Both the position numbers and the translations under genes were made by a program. A stretch of DNA of 60,664 nucleotides from Casp-Chloro-G3 sp002816715 (lineage in GTDB: Bacteria; Chloroflexota; Dehalococcoidia; Lucifugimonadales; UBA3495). The DNA lies in assembly GCA_027623815.1 (NCBI GenBank), contig JAQBUV010000005.1:1-60664 (forward strand), given 5' to 3'. Shown here one piece after another: positions 59,973 to 60,664 of the stretch (positions are counted from its first letter, which is position 1; each line of letters starts with the position of its first letter). Under the pieces are notes generated by a model. The model saw nothing but the letters and a program-made list of their open reading frames with translations, ran no database searches and had not been told where the DNA came from.

Positions 59973-60664
59973 CTACTCTTCTACCTGGTCTTGCAATTGG
60001 GTAATGCGCTGGTGTTTAGCTGGCTGAAGTGAATGAGGAGCCGCCGCCAGGAGTGGAGCGAGGTCGCTCAGGCTGGCTATCCGGATGCAATCGTTTATAT
60101 CGGGATGGAAGCCGCCTCGATCGATCAACACCGGATGGATTCCCACCCCACGGGCACCCAATACGTCGGACCGATGCTGGTCACCCACGTGAACTGCCTC
60201 TTGCGGCGCAACCGTGGCCCGCTCCAATGCCGCCAAAAATATGGGAGCTCCGGGTTTTTCTGACCCGATCTCAGCCGAGTCGACGACGAAGTCCACGTAT
60301 TGGCCAATACCCAGCCGCCGACAAATCTCCAGCATGTCTCTCCGCAGGTTGGAAATTATGCCCACCTGAAAACCACTATTGTGCAAATGGGCCAGCGCAG
60401 CCACGGTATCATCAAAGAGCATAAACTCTTTGGGCACCGAGGCCGCCATCTCCCAGATTCTTTGGGCCAAGTCTGGGCTAACCGAGAGGCCGGCATTATC
60501 CAGAATCATTTGTTCGTAGCTGGTAAAAAATTTCAGGCGGTCCTCGTCAGAACGCAATGCGAGAGGTCGGTTTTCATTCTCCCGATTAAAATAAACATCA
60601 GCGATGGCGTACCCATGCTTAACGCCTTCTTCTGAGATGTTCAGCCCAAATTCCTGACACGCCA
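59973..60664 (-). CDS. HAD-superfamily hydrolase, 5' end cut by the window
   Basis: The frame stays open to the right edge, so the N-terminus with motif I lies outside; about 230 residues are visible. The translated right end reads ISEEGVKHGYAIADVYFNRENENRPL and belongs to the helical cap. Then VGIISNLRRDMLE (motif II Ser region), SEIGSEKPGAPIFLAALE (motif III Lys) and VHVGDQHRSDVLGARGVG (motif IV). A phosphoglycolate-phosphatase/haloacid-dehalogenase-like C1-cap HAD. A TTG at 60557 is only an internal codon. Substrate unknown. Confidence 0.82.
   Translation of the reverse strand, partial: ACQEFGLNISEEGVKHGYAIADVYFNRENENRPLALRSDEDRLKFFTSYEQMILDNAGLSVSPDLAQRIWEMAASVPKEFMLFDDTVAALAHLHNSGFQVGIISNLRRDMLEICRRLGIGQYVDFVVDSAEIGSEKPGAPIFLAALERATVAPQEAVHVGDQHRSDVLGARGVGIHPVLIDRGGFHPDINDCIRIASLSDLAPLLAAAPHSLQPAKHQRITQLQDQVEE

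Noticed and set aside
1..60664. tRNA, rRNA, CRISPR, prophage and complete insertion sequences
   Set aside because: Intergenic stretches were read on both strands; none of these structures was seen by eye. Covariance-model searches would be needed to exclude small RNAs.

Overview
The window looks like a chromosomal segment of a Chloroflexota bacterium, most likely a Dehalococcoidia/SAR202-type lineage. This rests on two DUF2298 ('Chlor_Arch_YYY') membrane proteins, an Agl23-like protein, a full set of complex I genes split into two loci, and the mix of housekeeping genes. The assignment is by family recognition only; no search was run. No rRNA, tRNA, CRISPR array, prophage or intact insertion sequence was found.

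Layout. 0.1-4.6 kb: a giant GT39-DUF2298 fusion protein. 4.7-8.0 kb: gap, a small unknown gene, eno and a LOG-like gene. 8.2-19.5 kb: one minus-strand nuoABCDHIJKLMN operon behind a clear sigma-70-type promoter. It is interrupted by two HicB-like genes, a Cys-rich gene and two very small ORFs that fit exactly between neighbours. 19.8-27.5 kb: a PncC-NMNAT fusion, a flavin reductase-like protein, an orphan IS630-like HTH protein, a PD40 lipoprotein, an amidohydrolase, trmD, a thioesterase, and speD-speE. 27.7-35 kb: a PHP protein, dinG with an exonuclease domain, an OGG1-type glycosylase, an MDR oxidoreductase, a zinc-binding small protein and a CCA-adding/PAP family gene. 35.1-37.5 kb: a DsbA-family selenoprotein, rnc and ftsY. 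37.6-45.6 kb: a surface-glycan cluster (DUF2298, Agl23-like, AglD-like flippase, FAD oxidoreductase, small Tat protein). 45.6-51.1 kb: mutL, HAD, an ArsC/Spx-family selenoprotein and mutS. 51.3-57.5 kb: ferredoxin-NADP reductase and nuoGFE. 57.7-60.7 kb: a second DsbA/FrnE-family selenoprotein, a histidine kinase-receiver hybrid and a HAD hydrolase that runs off the right edge.

The main discovery is that three separate genes (35149-35784, 48054-48410, 57683-58324) have an in-frame TGA exactly where their families carry the redox-active cysteine. Each has a start codon upstream, and all are thioredoxin-fold proteins. Two of the three TGAs are followed by convincing bacterial SECIS-like hairpins, one of them near-ideal. 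An ordinary stop-codon reading loses the catalytic N-terminus of all three. Other genes here (dinG, the 1500-residue fusion) end at TGA, so a reassigned code is not the explanation. The window thus holds a selenocysteine thiol-redox set placed beside RNase III/FtsY, mismatch repair and complex I genes.

Other points of interest are a ~130-bp inverted-terminal-repeat element in two copies (28502-28628 and 55103-55235), a REP-pair element (40091-40176), and divergent extended -10 promoters around 35.0 kb with an unusual start for the CCA-adding gene.
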